A DNA stretch of 64,000 nt from CAVTSA01 sp963790575 (GCA_963790575.1 CAWBPD010000034.1:186001-250000), one strand, 5' to 3'; shown: positions 1-9,044, counted from the first letter of the stretch. The notes: a model not told the origin generated them from the letters alone. Program-made: numbers and translations.

Positions 1-1805
1 AGGCCACAAAACAGCTCCTCGCCCTGGCTGATCGGAACCCGCATGTCTCCTTCGCCGTGGAGGATGAGCACCGGCGTCTGGATGTCGTTGACGTAGGTGA
101 TGGGCGAGCGCTCGACGTAGAACTCCGGCTTCTCGAGAATGGTGAACCCCCAGCTGAAGGGATAGTTGGTCGCGGTGAGGTCGGTGTTCCCCTGCTGTGA
201 AAAGAGGTTGTTGGGGGCGGCACCGCTGCAGGCGACGCGGAAACGGTTGGTGTGACCGATGAGCCAGCTGGTCAGGTAGCCCCCGTAGCTGTAGCCCTCC
301 ACGATGGCGCGGTCGGAGTCCAGCCACGGCCAGCGCCGGAGCGCCTCATCGAATTCGGCGAGAACGTCCTGCTGGTCCATGCGGCCCCGGTTGGAACCCA
401 GGGCGCGAGCCCAACTCTCGTCGTAACCGGAGCTGCCGCGCGGATTCCCGAAGACGATGCCGTAACCCCGCCCCGCCCAGTACTGAAACTCGAGCGCGAA
501 CCCGACGCCGTACTGCGAGTAGGGCCCACCATGGATCCGCAGCATGACGGGAGCCGGCTCCCCTTCCTTGCGACCCACGGGCGGCAGGAACCAGGCCGGA
601 ACCCGGGAACCGTCCTCGCTTTGGGCGGAGAACGGCTCCACCTCATTCAGCGCCACCTGGTCCCGCCACAGATCGTGGAGGTGGGTCACCTGCCGCGCGT
701 CTTCCGACACCTGGTCTTCGAGGAAGAGTTCCGGCGGCCGGGTCACCGACGATGCCGCGCAGGCGACGCGCCGCCGGTCGGGACTCACCGCCCAGGCGGC
801 GACCTGCCACGGCAGCTGGGGTCCGCTCGCCACCTGCCGGTCCGACGTGGGGTCGAAACCGGCCCAGGTCACGCGGCCCTCGTCCTCGAACAGGGCCGCC
901 ACGCAGCGGTCGGCGAGAAACGCGATGCCGCCCGGCGCCCCCATCACCACGGTCCGGTCGAGCGCGCGGCTGATGCACCGGGGCGCACCGCCCCCGGCCG
1001 GCACCACCCAGAGGCGGCGGTGGGAGGGGGACGAGCGGAGCCGGTCGGTGCCGGCGTAGGCGAGCTGGGACCCGTCCGGCGACCAGCAGGGCTGGTGCAC
1101 CTGGCCGGTGGTTTGAGTCAGCTGAGACAGCTCACCCGAGCCCACCTCGAAGACGAAGAGATCGGCGCCCAGGTCGCGACCCCGCTCCGGATGCCGCTCG
1201 GACGCGAACGCAAGACGCCGCCCGTCCGGCGACCAGGCCGGGTCCCGGTCCTGCCAGGGGCCCGAGGTGAGCTGGTCCAGCCGCTCCGACTCGAGGTCGA
1301 ACACGTAGAGGTGAGACCTGAGATCGAAGGTGAAGCCGACCCCATCACTCTTGTAGGGCAGCCGCTCGATCACTCGGGGACGCCGGTCATCCGGATCGCG
1401 GGAGGGGTCGTGGGACGGGCCGACCAGGCACAGGCGCCGGGAGTCGGGAGCCCAGACGAAGGCGGTGACCCCCTCCGCGAGCAGACCCGGATAGCCGTGC
1501 ACCTCGCCGTCGGGGCCCCGGACACAGAGCTCCTGCGACTCCTCGCCGCTCTTGCGCAGAAAGGCGAGGCGGGTTCCGTCCGGCGACCAGGAGGGAGCGG
1601 TGCACTGCCCGCCGGCGTCCGTCACCGGCACCGTCCGCCCGTCCTCGAGGTGGACCAGACGCACCTGGCGCACGACGCGGTCCTGGGACAGATCGGGCCG
1701 CGCGACCGCGATGGCGACCTGCTCCTGGTTCGGGTGCCAGGAGACGGCGTCGATGGTCCAGATCCGCTCCAGGTCCTCGATCGCGACCGGACGCTTTTCC
1801 TGCAT
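1..1805 (-). CDS. S9 family prolyl oligopeptidase / acylaminoacyl peptidase, C-terminus cut by window edge
   Basis: A serine peptidase of the S9 (prolyl oligopeptidase) type, expected to cleave peptides or release N-terminal acyl amino acids. About 600 residues are visible. The N-terminal two thirds carries WD40-like/TolB-like beta-propeller repeats of the SPDG type (PSWSPDG, PAWSPDG, PCWSPDG). The C-terminal part is an alpha/beta hydrolase with the nucleophile motif GYSYGG (Ser near residue 506) and HGEGD (probable catalytic Asp near 587). The catalytic His and C-terminus lie beyond the left edge. The start is the ATG in front of QEKRPVAIEDL. It is divergent from the VapB gene on the other strand. 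Family assignment is firm; the substrate is unknown. Confidence 0.9.
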   Translation of the reverse strand, partial: MQEKRPVAIEDLERIWTIDAVSWHPNQEQVAIAVARPDLSQDRVVRQVRLVHLEDGRTVPVTDAGGQCTAPSWSPDGTRLAFLRKSGEESQELCVRGPDGEVHGYPGLLAEGVTAFVWAPDSRRLCLVGPSHDPSRDPDDRRPRVIERLPYKSDGVGFTFDLRSHLYVFDLESERLDQLTSGPWQDRDPAWSPDGRRLAFASERHPERGRDLGADLFVFEVGSGELSQLTQTTGQVHQPCWSPDGSQLAYAGTDRLRSSPSHRRLWVVPAGGGAPRCISRALDRTVVMGAPGGIAFLADRCVAALFEDEGRVTWAGFDPTSDRQVASGPQLPWQVAAWAVSPDRRRVACAASSVTRPPELFLEDQVSEDARQVTHLHDLWRDQVALNEVEPFSAQSEDGSRVPAWFLPPVGRKEGEPAPVMLRIHGGPYSQYGVGFALEFQYWAGRGYGIVFGNPRGSSGYDESWARALGSNRGRMDQQDVLAEFDEALRRWPWLDSDRAIVEGYSYGGYLTSWLIGHTNRFRVACSGAAPNNLFSQQGNTDLTATNYPFSWGFTILEKPEFYVERSPITYVNDIQTPVLILHGEGDMRVPISQGEELFCG

Positions 1806-1900
1806 GGCCCCTCCCTTGTGCAGACGGTTCCGCGGCTACCGACTTGATCAGCGTGCCAGGTAGAGACTATGCGCCGCCACGGACCCCATGACCGGAATGT

Positions 1901-1923
1901 GCCTTTACTGATAGAGTAAAGGC
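1901..1923 (+). promoter_or_regulatory. Palindromic operator at the vapBC start, with overlapping -10 box
   Basis: A perfect 8-bp inverted repeat, GCCTTTAC and GTAAAGGC, with a 7-nt spacer ends exactly at the vapB ATG. A -10-like TAGAGT (1912-1917) lies inside it, 6 nt before the ATG, so the transcript is probably leaderless. VapB/AbrB antitoxins usually repress their own operon through such palindromes; that role is inferred here. Confidence 0.6.
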
Positions 1924-2145
1924 ATGTCTCGGATCTCCGCCAAGAATCAGGTCACGATCCCGGTCACCGTGCTGCAAGAAGCGGGCCTGCATCCTGGAGA
2001 CCAGGTGCTGGTAGAAGCGCTCGACCATGGCGAGCTGCGAATCCGGGCTGGTGCCCTCAACTTCGCCGACGCCTTCGGGGCGGCGACGGGCCTCTACCCC
2101 CCCGGCTATCTGGAGCGGCTCGATGCCGAAGATGCCCGGCGTTGA
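1924..2145 (+). CDS. AbrB/MazE-fold VapB-type antitoxin
   Basis: A 73-residue DNA-binding antitoxin. Residues 1-45 form a SpoVT/AbrB swapped-hairpin domain (SRISAKNQVTIPVTVL, then GDQVLVEALDHGELRI). The C-terminal tail (GLYPPGYLERLDAEDA) would wrap around the toxin. The stop codon overlaps the TTG start of the PIN-domain toxin by 4 nt, the usual antitoxin-toxin coupling. Expected to bind the palindrome at its own start codon. Family assignment is strong; the cognate toxin gene is frameshifted, so the pair may be decaying. Confidence 0.85.
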   Translation: MSRISAKNQVTIPVTVLQEAGLHPGDQVLVEALDHGELRIRAGALNFADAFGAATGLYPPGYLERLDAEDARR

Positions 2146-2544
2146 GATACGTGCTGGATGCCGACGTGCTTATCGGCGCACTGGACAGATCGGATCCCCA
2201 TCACGCTGGTGCCCGTCGTCTCTTCACGGGATGGCGTGAGCAGAGCGACAGCCTGACGGTCAGCGTTGTCAACCTGTCCGAACTGCTGGTCGCGCCTGCC
2301 GTCGATCCGCAACGGCTGCGAGACCGCGCGGGAGGCGATCGCCGTGCTCGGTGTGACCCCCCACTCACCGACCGAGGCGGTCGGGGTCGACGCGGCGCGT
2401 TTGCGCGGGCGACATCCGATCAGCTTGGCGGACGCCTATCTCCTTGCCACCGCCAAGCATGGCGCCCGCACCGTGGTGTCGTTTGACCGTAAGGTCGTGC
2501 GCGCGGCGGTGGCGGAGGGGATCCCGGTGGCCGGACCAGAGTAA
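2142..2544 (+). pseudogene. VapC-type PIN-domain ribonuclease toxin, frameshifted
   Basis: A PIN-domain RNase split over two frames. The first frame, from the TTG at 2142, gives RYVLDADVLIGALD (first acidic residue) and VVNLSELLV (conserved Glu). The second frame, ending at 2544, gives REAIAVLGVTP, ISLADAYLLATAKHG and VVSFDRKV, the remaining PIN motifs. The switch falls around the GC-rich run at 2320-2333 and needs one extra base (or two lost). Read together they make a normal PIN protein of about 133 residues. Either the toxin is inactivated while its antitoxin stays intact, or there is an assembly error in a GC run. Confidence 0.8.
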
Positions 2545-2558
2545 AGCAAAGCGCCGCG

Positions 2559-3404
2559 CTACCCCGTCGGCCGGCCACCCGGGGTGGCAAGCCGGGCCCA
2601 GAAATCCGTGAAGTCGGAGGGCGGCGGCGCCTCCAGCTGGATCTGCTCCCCCGTCCGCGGATGGACGAAGCGCAGCCGCCAGGCGTGGAGCATGGGCCGG
2701 GAGGGTTCGTCCGGACGGGGCCTGGCGTAGCGGTCGTCGCCGCAGACGGGATGACCGAGTGCGGCCAGGTGGACCCGGATCTGGTGCGTGCGGCCGGTCT
2801 CCAGGTCGCAGCGCACCAGCGTGTGGCCGCCCCGCCGTTCCACCACCTGGACACGCGTGCGCGCCGGCCGGCCGCCCTCCACCACCGCCATCCGGAGCCG
2901 GTCGTGCGGGTGTCTCGCGATCGGACCCTCGAGCAGCGCCGAGTCCTCCCGCAGGCCGCCCCGGACGATCGCCAGGTAGGTGCGCGACAGCGTGCGGTCG
3001 GCCAGCTGTGAGGCCAGTGCGCGGTGGGCGACATCGGTGCGCGCGGCCAGGATCAGGCCCGAGGTCCCCTTGTCGAGGCGGTGCACGATGCCGGGCCGGG
3101 CCACTCCTCCGGCCGTCGACCAGGGCCCTCCCAACCCCAGTAGCGCCTGCACCAGCGTCCCGCTGGCGTGACCGATCGCGGGGTGCACCACCATTCCGGC
3201 CGGCTTGTCGACCACCACCAGGTCCGCGTCCTGGTAGACGACGGTGAGCGGGATGGCCTCCGGCCCCGGCTCCACCTCCTCCGCTCCCGGCACCAGATAG
3301 CTGAGCCGGTCCCCCTCGCGCACCAGGTCCGAGGGCCGGAGCGGCCGCCCTTCGCGGAGGACGGCACCCTCCTTCGCCATCCGCCCCGCCAGCGAGCGCG
3401 ACAC
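2559..3404 (-). CDS. rluD: RluA/RluD-family 23S rRNA pseudouridine synthase
   Basis: Converts uridines in large-subunit rRNA to pseudouridine. The catalytic motif HRLDKGTSG is present (Asp about residue 111), followed by LETGRTHQIRVHLAALGHPV and GDDRYA, typical of the RluD group. The first usable start is the GTG at 3404. However, the reading frame upstream still resembles the S4 RNA-binding domain of RluD (GRADRVLAALDPEVSRS, roughly 3405-3450) and has no ATG, GTG or TTG before the lspA stop. The true start may be unusual or the 5' end may carry an error. It follows lspA directly, an lspA-rluD order common in bacteria. Confidence 0.88.
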   Translation of the reverse strand: MSRSLAGRMAKEGAVLREGRPLRPSDLVREGDRLSYLVPGAEEVEPGPEAIPLTVVYQDADLVVVDKPAGMVVHPAIGHASGTLVQALLGLGGPWSTAGGVARPGIVHRLDKGTSGLILAARTDVAHRALASQLADRTLSRTYLAIVRGGLREDSALLEGPIARHPHDRLRMAVVEGGRPARTRVQVVERRGGHTLVRCDLETGRTHQIRVHLAALGHPVCGDDRYARPRPDEPSRPMLHAWRLRFVHPRTGEQIQLEAPPPSDFTDFWARLATPGGRPTG

Positions 3405-3454
3405 CTCGGGATCAAGTGCCGCCAGGACGCGGTCGGCCCGCCCCTCGACCCCGG

Positions 3455-3952
3455 TTACGACGACGGTGCGCTGCGGGATGAGAGCAGGTACTCCAGGAGC
3501 AGGAGGACGACGCCGATGGTGACCGCGCTGTCGGCCACATTGAAGGTCGGAAACCAGTGCAGCGCGATGAAGTCGGTGACCTGGCCGTGGACCAGCCGGT
3601 CGTACCCGTTGCCGGCCGCTCCGCCCAGGACCAGGCCCAGGGCGAGCGCCGTCCAGGGGCGCATGCGCGAGACCACCGCGTACACGATCAGCGCCACCGA
3701 GACCACCAGCGAGGCGGCGGCGAAGATCACGGTGGCGTTGCGCCCGATGCCGAAGGCGGCGCCCGAGTTCTGGCCGTCCTGCAGCCAGAGGAAGGGCAGG
3801 ATCTGCACCTGGCCTCCGAGCGGGATCCGCGCCTGGACCACGAGCTTGGCGATGCGATCCAGGACGACCACGACGACGGCCACCGCGAAGAACAGAACAC
3901 GCCCCGGCCAGCCGGGACCGGCCTCCCGCTGCATCAAGGGATCATCTCGCAC
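3455..3952 (-). CDS. lspA: Lipoprotein signal peptidase (signal peptidase II)
   Basis: Integral membrane aspartyl protease that cleaves signal peptides of diacylated prolipoproteins. 165 residues with four hydrophobic segments. Conserved blocks are QNSGAAFG, GGAAGNGYDR (catalytic Asp about 118) and FNVADSAVTIG (catalytic Asp about 141). The GTG start overlaps the 3' end of ileS by about 11 nt; an ATG six codons further in is an alternative. It would process the lipobox-bearing binding proteins encoded elsewhere in this window. Confidence 0.95.
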   Translation of the reverse strand: MRDDPLMQREAGPGWPGRVLFFAVAVVVVVLDRIAKLVVQARIPLGGQVQILPFLWLQDGQNSGAAFGIGRNATVIFAAASLVVSVALIVYAVVSRMRPWTALALGLVLGGAAGNGYDRLVHGQVTDFIALHWFPTFNVADSAVTIGVVLLLLEYLLSSRSAPSS

Positions 3953-6818
3953 GTTCGACCTCGACGGACAGCCCCAGCTTCCGCCGGCGGGCGCTCTCCA
4001 GACCCGGCCGCCGCTCGACCGAGCTGGCCAGCGTCTCCTGGGCGATCCACTCCGACCAGGCGGCCCACACCTCGGGCCACCCGCCGTCGCCGTCCCAGAA
4101 CAGGTGGATCCGATCCTCGATGCGGAGCCCCGTCTCCTTGCGCGCCTGCTGCACCTCGCGGACCGCGTCCCGCGCCAGGCCCTCCAGCCGGAGGTCGCGG
4201 TCCAGCTCGGTGTCGAGGGCGAACGCGGCTCCCTGCCGCACCTCCTTGACGTTGAGCTCGTCGGCCACGATCGCCTTCACCTCATCGCCCAACTCCGCAG
4301 TCAGCGTCACCGAGCGCAGCGGCTGGCGCACCCGGAGCCCGGCACGGTCGCGCGCCGCCAGGCCTTCCTGCACCGCGGCCCGCGCCGCCGCCATCTCCTG
4401 TTCCAGCGTCTCGTCCCGCCGGCCGGACACCCTCCCCGGGTAGTCGGCCAGGTGCGCCGAAGATCCGGTCAGGTTGCGGTGGATGGCGTCCGAGATGAAC
4501 GGCGCGAACGGCGCCAGCAGCCGGCTCAGGGTCACCAGCGTCTCGTACAGCGTCTGGTAGGCGGCGCGCTTGTCAAGGTCGTCGGCCGACTTCCAGAAGC
4601 GCCGCCGGGAGCGGCGCACGTACCAGTTGGAGAGGTCCTGGACGAAGGTCGCCATCGGCCGCGCGGCCGCGTTGACGTCGTAGCGCAGCAAGGCGGCATC
4701 GGTGGTCGTCACCAGACCGTCGAGCCGGGAGAGCAGCCAGCGGTCGAGCAACGGCCGCTCCGCCACCGCGACCTCCGGCTGCGCTCCGGGACGGAACCCG
4801 TCCAGGTTGGCGTAGGTGACGAAGAAGGAGTAGACGTTCCAGAGCGGCAGCAGGAAGCCGCGCACGACCTCACGGAGCACGGCGGGGCCGACTCGCAGGT
4901 TCTCCCCCACCGGCGCCAGGCAGAAGAGCCAGCGCAGGGCGTCGGCGCCGAACTCGTCGAAGACGCCGAACGGGTCCAGCATGTTGCCGCGCGACTTGGA
5001 CATCTTCTGCCCGTCTTCGGCCAGGATCAGCCCCAGGCAGATCACGTTGCGGTACGCGTTGGTGCCGAACAGCATCGTCGCCTCGGCCAGCAGCGAGTAG
5101 AACCAGCCGCGGGTCTGGTCCAGCGCCTCGCAGATGAAGTCGGCCGGGAAGGTCTCCTCGAAGATCTCCCTCCCCTGCTGGGGGTAGCCGCGCTGGGCGA
5201 AGGGCATGGCGCCGGAGTCGAACCAGGCGTCCAGCACCTCGGGCACGCGTCGCATGGTCCCGCCGCAGGAGCAGGCGAGCGTCACGCCGTCGATGAAGGG
5301 CCGGTGCAGGTCTTGGTCCGGGCCCAGACCAAGCTCGGCCGCACTCTCCACACACCGCTGCCCGCCGCACCGCTCGCAGACCCAGATCGGGAGCGGCGTG
5401 CCCCAGTAGCGGGTGCGGGAGAACTGCCAGTCGACGTTGTTCTCCAGCCAGTCGCCCATCCGGCCGGTGCGCACGTGGGCCGGCTGCCAGTTGGTGGCCA
5501 GGTTGTTGGCCACCAGCTGCTCGCGGAAAGCGGTGGTCCGGATGTACCAGGCGTCGAGCGCGTAGTAGAGCAGCGGGGTGTCGCAGCGCCAGCAGAAGGG
5601 ATAGGTGTGGAGGATGGTCTCGGCGCGGTACAGGAGGCCACGCTCGCGCAGGTCCTCGGTGATCAGCGGGTCGGCGTCCTTCACGAAGCGCCCCGCGAAC
5701 TTGGGCACTTGGGGAACGAACCGGCCTTGGAGGTCGACCGTGTGCCGGACCGGCATCCCCACCCGCTGCGCGAGCGCCAGGTCGTCCACGCCGTAGGAGG
5801 CCGAGGTGTGGACGATGCCAGTGCCCTCCACGGTGGAGACGAAGTCGGCGGCGGCAACGAACCAGGCGTCACCCCCGTCGGCGGGCGGCAGGACGCGGTA
5901 GGGCGGCTCGTAGTGGAGGCCCACCAGGTCGCGGCCCTGCTCGCGCGCGACCACCCGGTAGGGCCGCTCCAGCACTTCCAGGCGCGCCTCGGCCAGGATC
6001 AGCCGTTCGGTGGCCGGCGCCTCCTGGTCCGAGCGTGGTTGCGACTCCACCTCCACGGTGACGTAGTCCGCGTCAGGAAGCACGGCGAGGCCGACGTTGC
6101 CGGGGAGGGTCCAGGGCGTGGTGGTCCAGGCCAGGAACGAGGTGTCGGGGCGCCCGTCGACGGGGAACCGGACGTAGATCGAGGGATCCGGGACGTCGTC
6201 CTCGTAGCCCTGCGCCAGCTCGTGACTCGAGAGCGGGGTCTGGCACCGCGGGCAGTAAGGCGCGACCCGGAAACCTTTGGTGATCAGGCCCTGGTCCCAC
6301 AGCTGCTTCAGCGCCCACCACTCGGACTGGATGTAGTCGGAGGTGAGCGTCCAGTAGGCGTGGTCGTAGTCCTGCCAGAACGCCATCCGGTCCGACATCG
6401 CGCGCCAGTCGTCGACGTACTCGTAGACCGACTCGCGGCACAGCTGGTTGAACCGGGCGATCCCGAACTCCTCGATCTGCTGCTTGCCCGAGATGCCGAG
6501 CTTCTTCTCGACCTCCAGCTCCACCGGCAACCCGTGCGTGTCCCAGCCCGCCTTGCGCTCGACGTAGAAGCCCTTCATCGTGCGGTGGCGTCCGACCAGG
6601 TCCTTGTAGGTTCGCGCGATCACGTGGTGCACGCCCGGGGTCCCGTTCGCGGTCGGCGGCCCCTCGTAGAAGACGAATCGAGGTGCCCCCTGCCGGTTGG
6701 CCAGGCTTTGTTCGAACGTGCCCTCCCGCGCCCAGGTCGCCGTCAGCTCACGCTCCAGGCTTGGGAACGACTGGCGCGGGTCGACCTCCGTGAACACCGC
6801 TCGCTCTTTTTGCTGCAT
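3942..6818 (-). CDS. ileS: Isoleucyl-tRNA synthetase
   Basis: Charges tRNA-Ile. 958 residues. The class I signatures are present: a HIGH-equivalent in PPTANGTPGVHH (residues 54-65) and KMSKSRGN. The insertion carries PYCPRCQTPLSSHELAQGY plus two further Cys clusters (WVCERCGGQRC and CSCGGTMRR). The sequence around SSHELAQGY resembles the eukaryotic-like IleS2 class rather than the E. coli class; this is a judgement from memory. No C-terminal zinc finger is seen. A DEWFDSG-like element (LDAWFDSGAMPF) supports Ile/Val/Leu synthetase identity. Controlled by the T-box leader upstream; lspA and rluD follow in the same direction. Confidence 0.97.
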   Translation of the reverse strand: MQQKERAVFTEVDPRQSFPSLERELTATWAREGTFEQSLANRQGAPRFVFYEGPPTANGTPGVHHVIARTYKDLVGRHRTMKGFYVERKAGWDTHGLPVELEVEKKLGISGKQQIEEFGIARFNQLCRESVYEYVDDWRAMSDRMAFWQDYDHAYWTLTSDYIQSEWWALKQLWDQGLITKGFRVAPYCPRCQTPLSSHELAQGYEDDVPDPSIYVRFPVDGRPDTSFLAWTTTPWTLPGNVGLAVLPDADYVTVEVESQPRSDQEAPATERLILAEARLEVLERPYRVVAREQGRDLVGLHYEPPYRVLPPADGGDAWFVAAADFVSTVEGTGIVHTSASYGVDDLALAQRVGMPVRHTVDLQGRFVPQVPKFAGRFVKDADPLITEDLRERGLLYRAETILHTYPFCWRCDTPLLYYALDAWYIRTTAFREQLVANNLATNWQPAHVRTGRMGDWLENNVDWQFSRTRYWGTPLPIWVCERCGGQRCVESAAELGLGPDQDLHRPFIDGVTLACSCGGTMRRVPEVLDAWFDSGAMPFAQRGYPQQGREIFEETFPADFICEALDQTRGWFYSLLAEATMLFGTNAYRNVICLGLILAEDGQKMSKSRGNMLDPFGVFDEFGADALRWLFCLAPVGENLRVGPAVLREVVRGFLLPLWNVYSFFVTYANLDGFRPGAQPEVAVAERPLLDRWLLSRLDGLVTTTDAALLRYDVNAAARPMATFVQDLSNWYVRRSRRRFWKSADDLDKRAAYQTLYETLVTLSRLLAPFAPFISDAIHRNLTGSSAHLADYPGRVSGRRDETLEQEMAAARAAVQEGLAARDRAGLRVRQPLRSVTLTAELGDEVKAIVADELNVKEVRQGAAFALDTELDRDLRLEGLARDAVREVQQARKETGLRIEDRIHLFWDGDGGWPEVWAAWSEWIAQETLASSVERRPGLESARRRKLGLSVEVERAR

Positions 6819-6829
6819 CCGCCTCGTCC

Positions 6830-7057
6830 TTCACTCGCTCTGGTTCGCCGGACGCACGCGCGCCCGGCACGTCTCGTTCAGGGACGAGCCGGCAGGCCCG
6901 CGGTACCACCCTGATTCCTGGCCATCACCAGGCGCTCATCGTGGGTCGGCTCGGGAGTGATCTCGGTTCACCGGCTGCCGCCCGCATCCCAGCTGCGCGG
7001 GCTCTCTGGAGGCAACCTGGCGGCGAACCTACCCGTCTCCGTCGTCGCCGAGTTAGG
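6830..7057 (-). ncRNA. T-box riboswitch leader, isoleucine specifier, upstream of ileS
   Basis: On the minus strand the core T-box sequence AGGGTGGTACCGCG is intact at 6912-6899; it pairs with the tRNA acceptor end. Upstream are GACGACGGAGACGGGTAGG and CCAGAGAGCC, matching stem I elements of T-box leaders. A specifier region GTGAACCGAGATCACTCC has ATC (isoleucine) at 6961-6959, agreeing with the downstream gene. A -10-like TACACT at 7067-7062 would start the RNA near 7056, right at the stop codon of the HNH gene. No clear U-run terminator follows the T-box, so a translational mechanism, as in Actinobacteria, is possible. Confidence 0.88.
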
Positions 7058-8467
7058 GGAGAGTGTACGAGCGATCCCTCGGAAGTACAGGAGCGCCGGT
7101 TCTCTTCGGCCGGTCGGTGTTCGAAGCGGTACCGTCCCGGATGCGGACCCGGCGCCAGCGGTGGCGGGGCACCGTGGCCCACTCGGTTCCGTCCGGGCGC
7201 AGGATGACCACGCGGTCGGGCGTCACCTCGGCGGTCCGGTAGCCGCCTTCGTGGACCGCAAAATGGTGCCTCGGGCACACGAGCCCAAGGTTTTCATGGT
7301 CGGTCGGGCCGCCCTGGCTCCAGGCGTCCCAGTGATGCGGCCTGCAATCCTTCGGGTGCCGGCCGCACCAGATACAACCGCCGTCCTGCAGATCGAGCGC
7401 CTTGCGCTGCGCCACCGTGGTGGTGCGGAAGCCACGCCCCATGTGGAGCACGTCGATCACCCCGTCGCCGCGGTCCCCGACCACCGCGATGCGGGCGAGG
7501 GCGTCGCAGGCGATCCGCTTCGCTGTCTCGCCCGAGACCGGCGTCCCCCAGTCGATCTGAGGTGCCGGTGAGCCCTTCTCACCGCGCAGCGACTCGGCGC
7601 TGGCGACGATCGTCAGGTGCGGCTTCTCCTGCCCGTGCTCAGGCAGGTCGCCGCACGCCAAGCGGTGCTCAGCCAGCTCCGCCAGCGCGTCGGCACGGGC
7701 CTGGCCGGGAGTACGGCCGTCGTCCGAGGGCAGGGTGCACTTGTCCTCGGCGGCGATCGCACGGAGCGCGGTCTGGAGGAAGGTGCCACCCTCCGGGTCC
7801 AGCTCGCCGTTGCAGGTGAACCAGCCGTCGACGCGCCGTTTGAGGTCGAAGAAGCGTCGCTCCCGCTCCTCCCGCAGCACTTCGTTCCCACCCCACGAAA
7901 CTCCGCAAGCTCCGTTTCGCGGGGACCCCGGGGGTGTGCCTGCCGGTCGAGGAGGTGGAAGAGCTTGGAGCCATGGGCTCGGAGCTGGGCGTGGTCCATC
8001 TCCCGGGCCGCCAGCAGCATCTCCGACTCCACGCCGACCACGTCCTCATCGCTGAGGTGACGGCGGACCCGGCGCAGGGTCTGGAGGATGACGGTGGTGG
8101 CCTCGGGCGAGACCTCGCCGGCGTGGACCGCCTGGTCCAGAGCCGGGAACTCCTCCAGCTCGCAGGCGGTGCAGACCTTGGCGTAGGCGGCATTCGGCCG
8201 CATGTGCATCGACTGAGCGAGCCAGTCGGCGGCGTTGGCGACGCCGTAGGGATCGCCTTTCTCGATCCGCTTCAAAACCTTGATGTGGTCGAGCTCGATC
8301 GCGGAGATGCAGTTCTTGATCCGGTGGAGGAGCTGGAGCCGCCCCCAGGCCTTCAGCGGGTGCTCGGGGAGGTCGACCTCCTGAAGGTCGCGGAGAAGCC
8401 GCTTGAGATCCTCGTCGTCGGACCCGAGCCAGACCTTCTCGGTGCTCTCCGGAACCTCCGCCAACAT
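7053..8467 (-). pseudogene. 13E12-type HNH endonuclease (DUF222 + HNH), frameshifted at an inserted palindromic repeat
   Basis: A DUF222/13E12 repeat protein with a C-terminal HNH nuclease. The N-terminal half (from ATG 8467) reads to LFHLLDRQA near 7935. The C-terminal half resumes in another frame at VLREERERRFFDLKRR near 7880 and continues to the HNH module: CIWCGRHPKDCRPHHWDAWS, then NLGLVCPRHHFAVHEGG. The segment between the halves is a copy of the dispersed palindromic repeat (core 7891-7924), which explains the frame change. A -10-like TAGAAT at 8479-8474, 6 nt before the ATG, suggests a leaderless transcript. These genes are repetitive and often mobile in high-GC genomes. Confidence 0.82.
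7888..7929 (-). repeat. Dispersed palindromic repeat, family 1, copy A (inside HNH gene)
   Basis: The 34-nt core (7891-7924) has arms CCCCGCGAAAC and GTTTCGTGGGG forming an 11-bp stem (one G-T pair) around GGAGCTTGCGGA. The core is identical to copy B near 9.76 kb. It lies exactly where the DUF222 reading frame breaks. Confidence 0.8.
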
Positions 8468-8664
8468 GCACCAATTCTACCCGATTACAAACGGATGTTC
8501 CGGACATTAACAGGACCTTTTTATCGATGCTCCTGGCACACCGTGGGTGAGCTGAGACGCGTTTCAACTGAACCGGCATCTCCCGCTTTGTGGTCGCCAG
8601 GGCAGGCTCCGGCGTGGCAGACGAGAGGATGCCGGTGACCCACAGATATGACAGGAGTGCCAAA

Positions 8665-8748
8665 GGGGCCCCGCGAAGCGGACCCGGGGTGCCCGCGAAG
8701 CCAAGCTTGCGAGGTTTCTGGGGTGGGGAGCCTGCGGAGCTGGGGGGC
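8665..8748 (+). repeat. Dispersed palindromic repeat, family 1, copy D (diverged, with partial duplicates)
   Basis: The stretch between the HNH gene start and the yggT end holds a diverged copy (8687-8730, with GCCCGCGAAGCC, AAGCTTGCG and GTTTCTGGGGTGG). It is flanked by fragments of the same unit (CCCCGCGAAGCGGACC at about 8670-8685 and GCCTGCGGAGCTGGGG further right). No gene is evident in the rest of this 283-nt gap. Confidence 0.6.
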
Positions 8749-8750
8749 GC

Positions 8751-9044
8751 TCAGAAAGGAAACGGCACCATCGCGCCGTAGGCGCTGAGGACCCGCAGCA
8801 GGATGGCGCAGGCGATGAACACGACCAGGACCGAGAGGTCGAGGCCGCCCAGCGGCGGGATCACACGGCGAACGGGCCGCACCACCGGCTCCGTCACCTC
8901 CAAAAAGAAGCGGTGAACGCGGTTGCGCGGGAAGGGCTCGATCCAGGAGAAGATGGCCCGGCCGAGGAGGCAGATCTCAAACAGGACGATCGCCAGCGAC
9001 ACCAGGGAGAGGACGCCGGAGAGCACGAGCATGACGCCGGTCAC
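8751..9044 (-). CDS. yggT: YggT/YlmG family membrane protein
   Basis: A 97-residue membrane protein with two hydrophobic segments flanking the family block FSWIEPFPRNRVHRFFLEVTEP... then PVRRVIPPLGGLDLSVLVVF. YggT/YlmG proteins are linked to cell division and membrane protein insertion, and lie near ftsZ with yggS and pgeF in many Gram-positive bacteria. The same order is kept here, although ftsZ is about 6 kb away. No SepF gene is seen between yggS and yggT. Confidence 0.9.
   Translation of the reverse strand: MTGVMLVLSGVLSLVSLAIVLFEICLLGRAIFSWIEPFPRNRVHRFFLEVTEPVVRPVRRVIPPLGGLDLSVLVVFIACAILLRVLSAYGAMVPFPF

Noticed and set aside
252..1847. A 531-codon plus-strand frame at the left edge
   Set aside because: Shadow of the S9 peptidase on the minus strand, which has clear propeller and GYSYGG motifs.
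3168..6914. A 1248-codon open frame on the plus strand
   Set aside because: It is antisense to lspA and ileS, is Arg/Pro/His/Val-rich and matches no family; it is a by-product of high GC.
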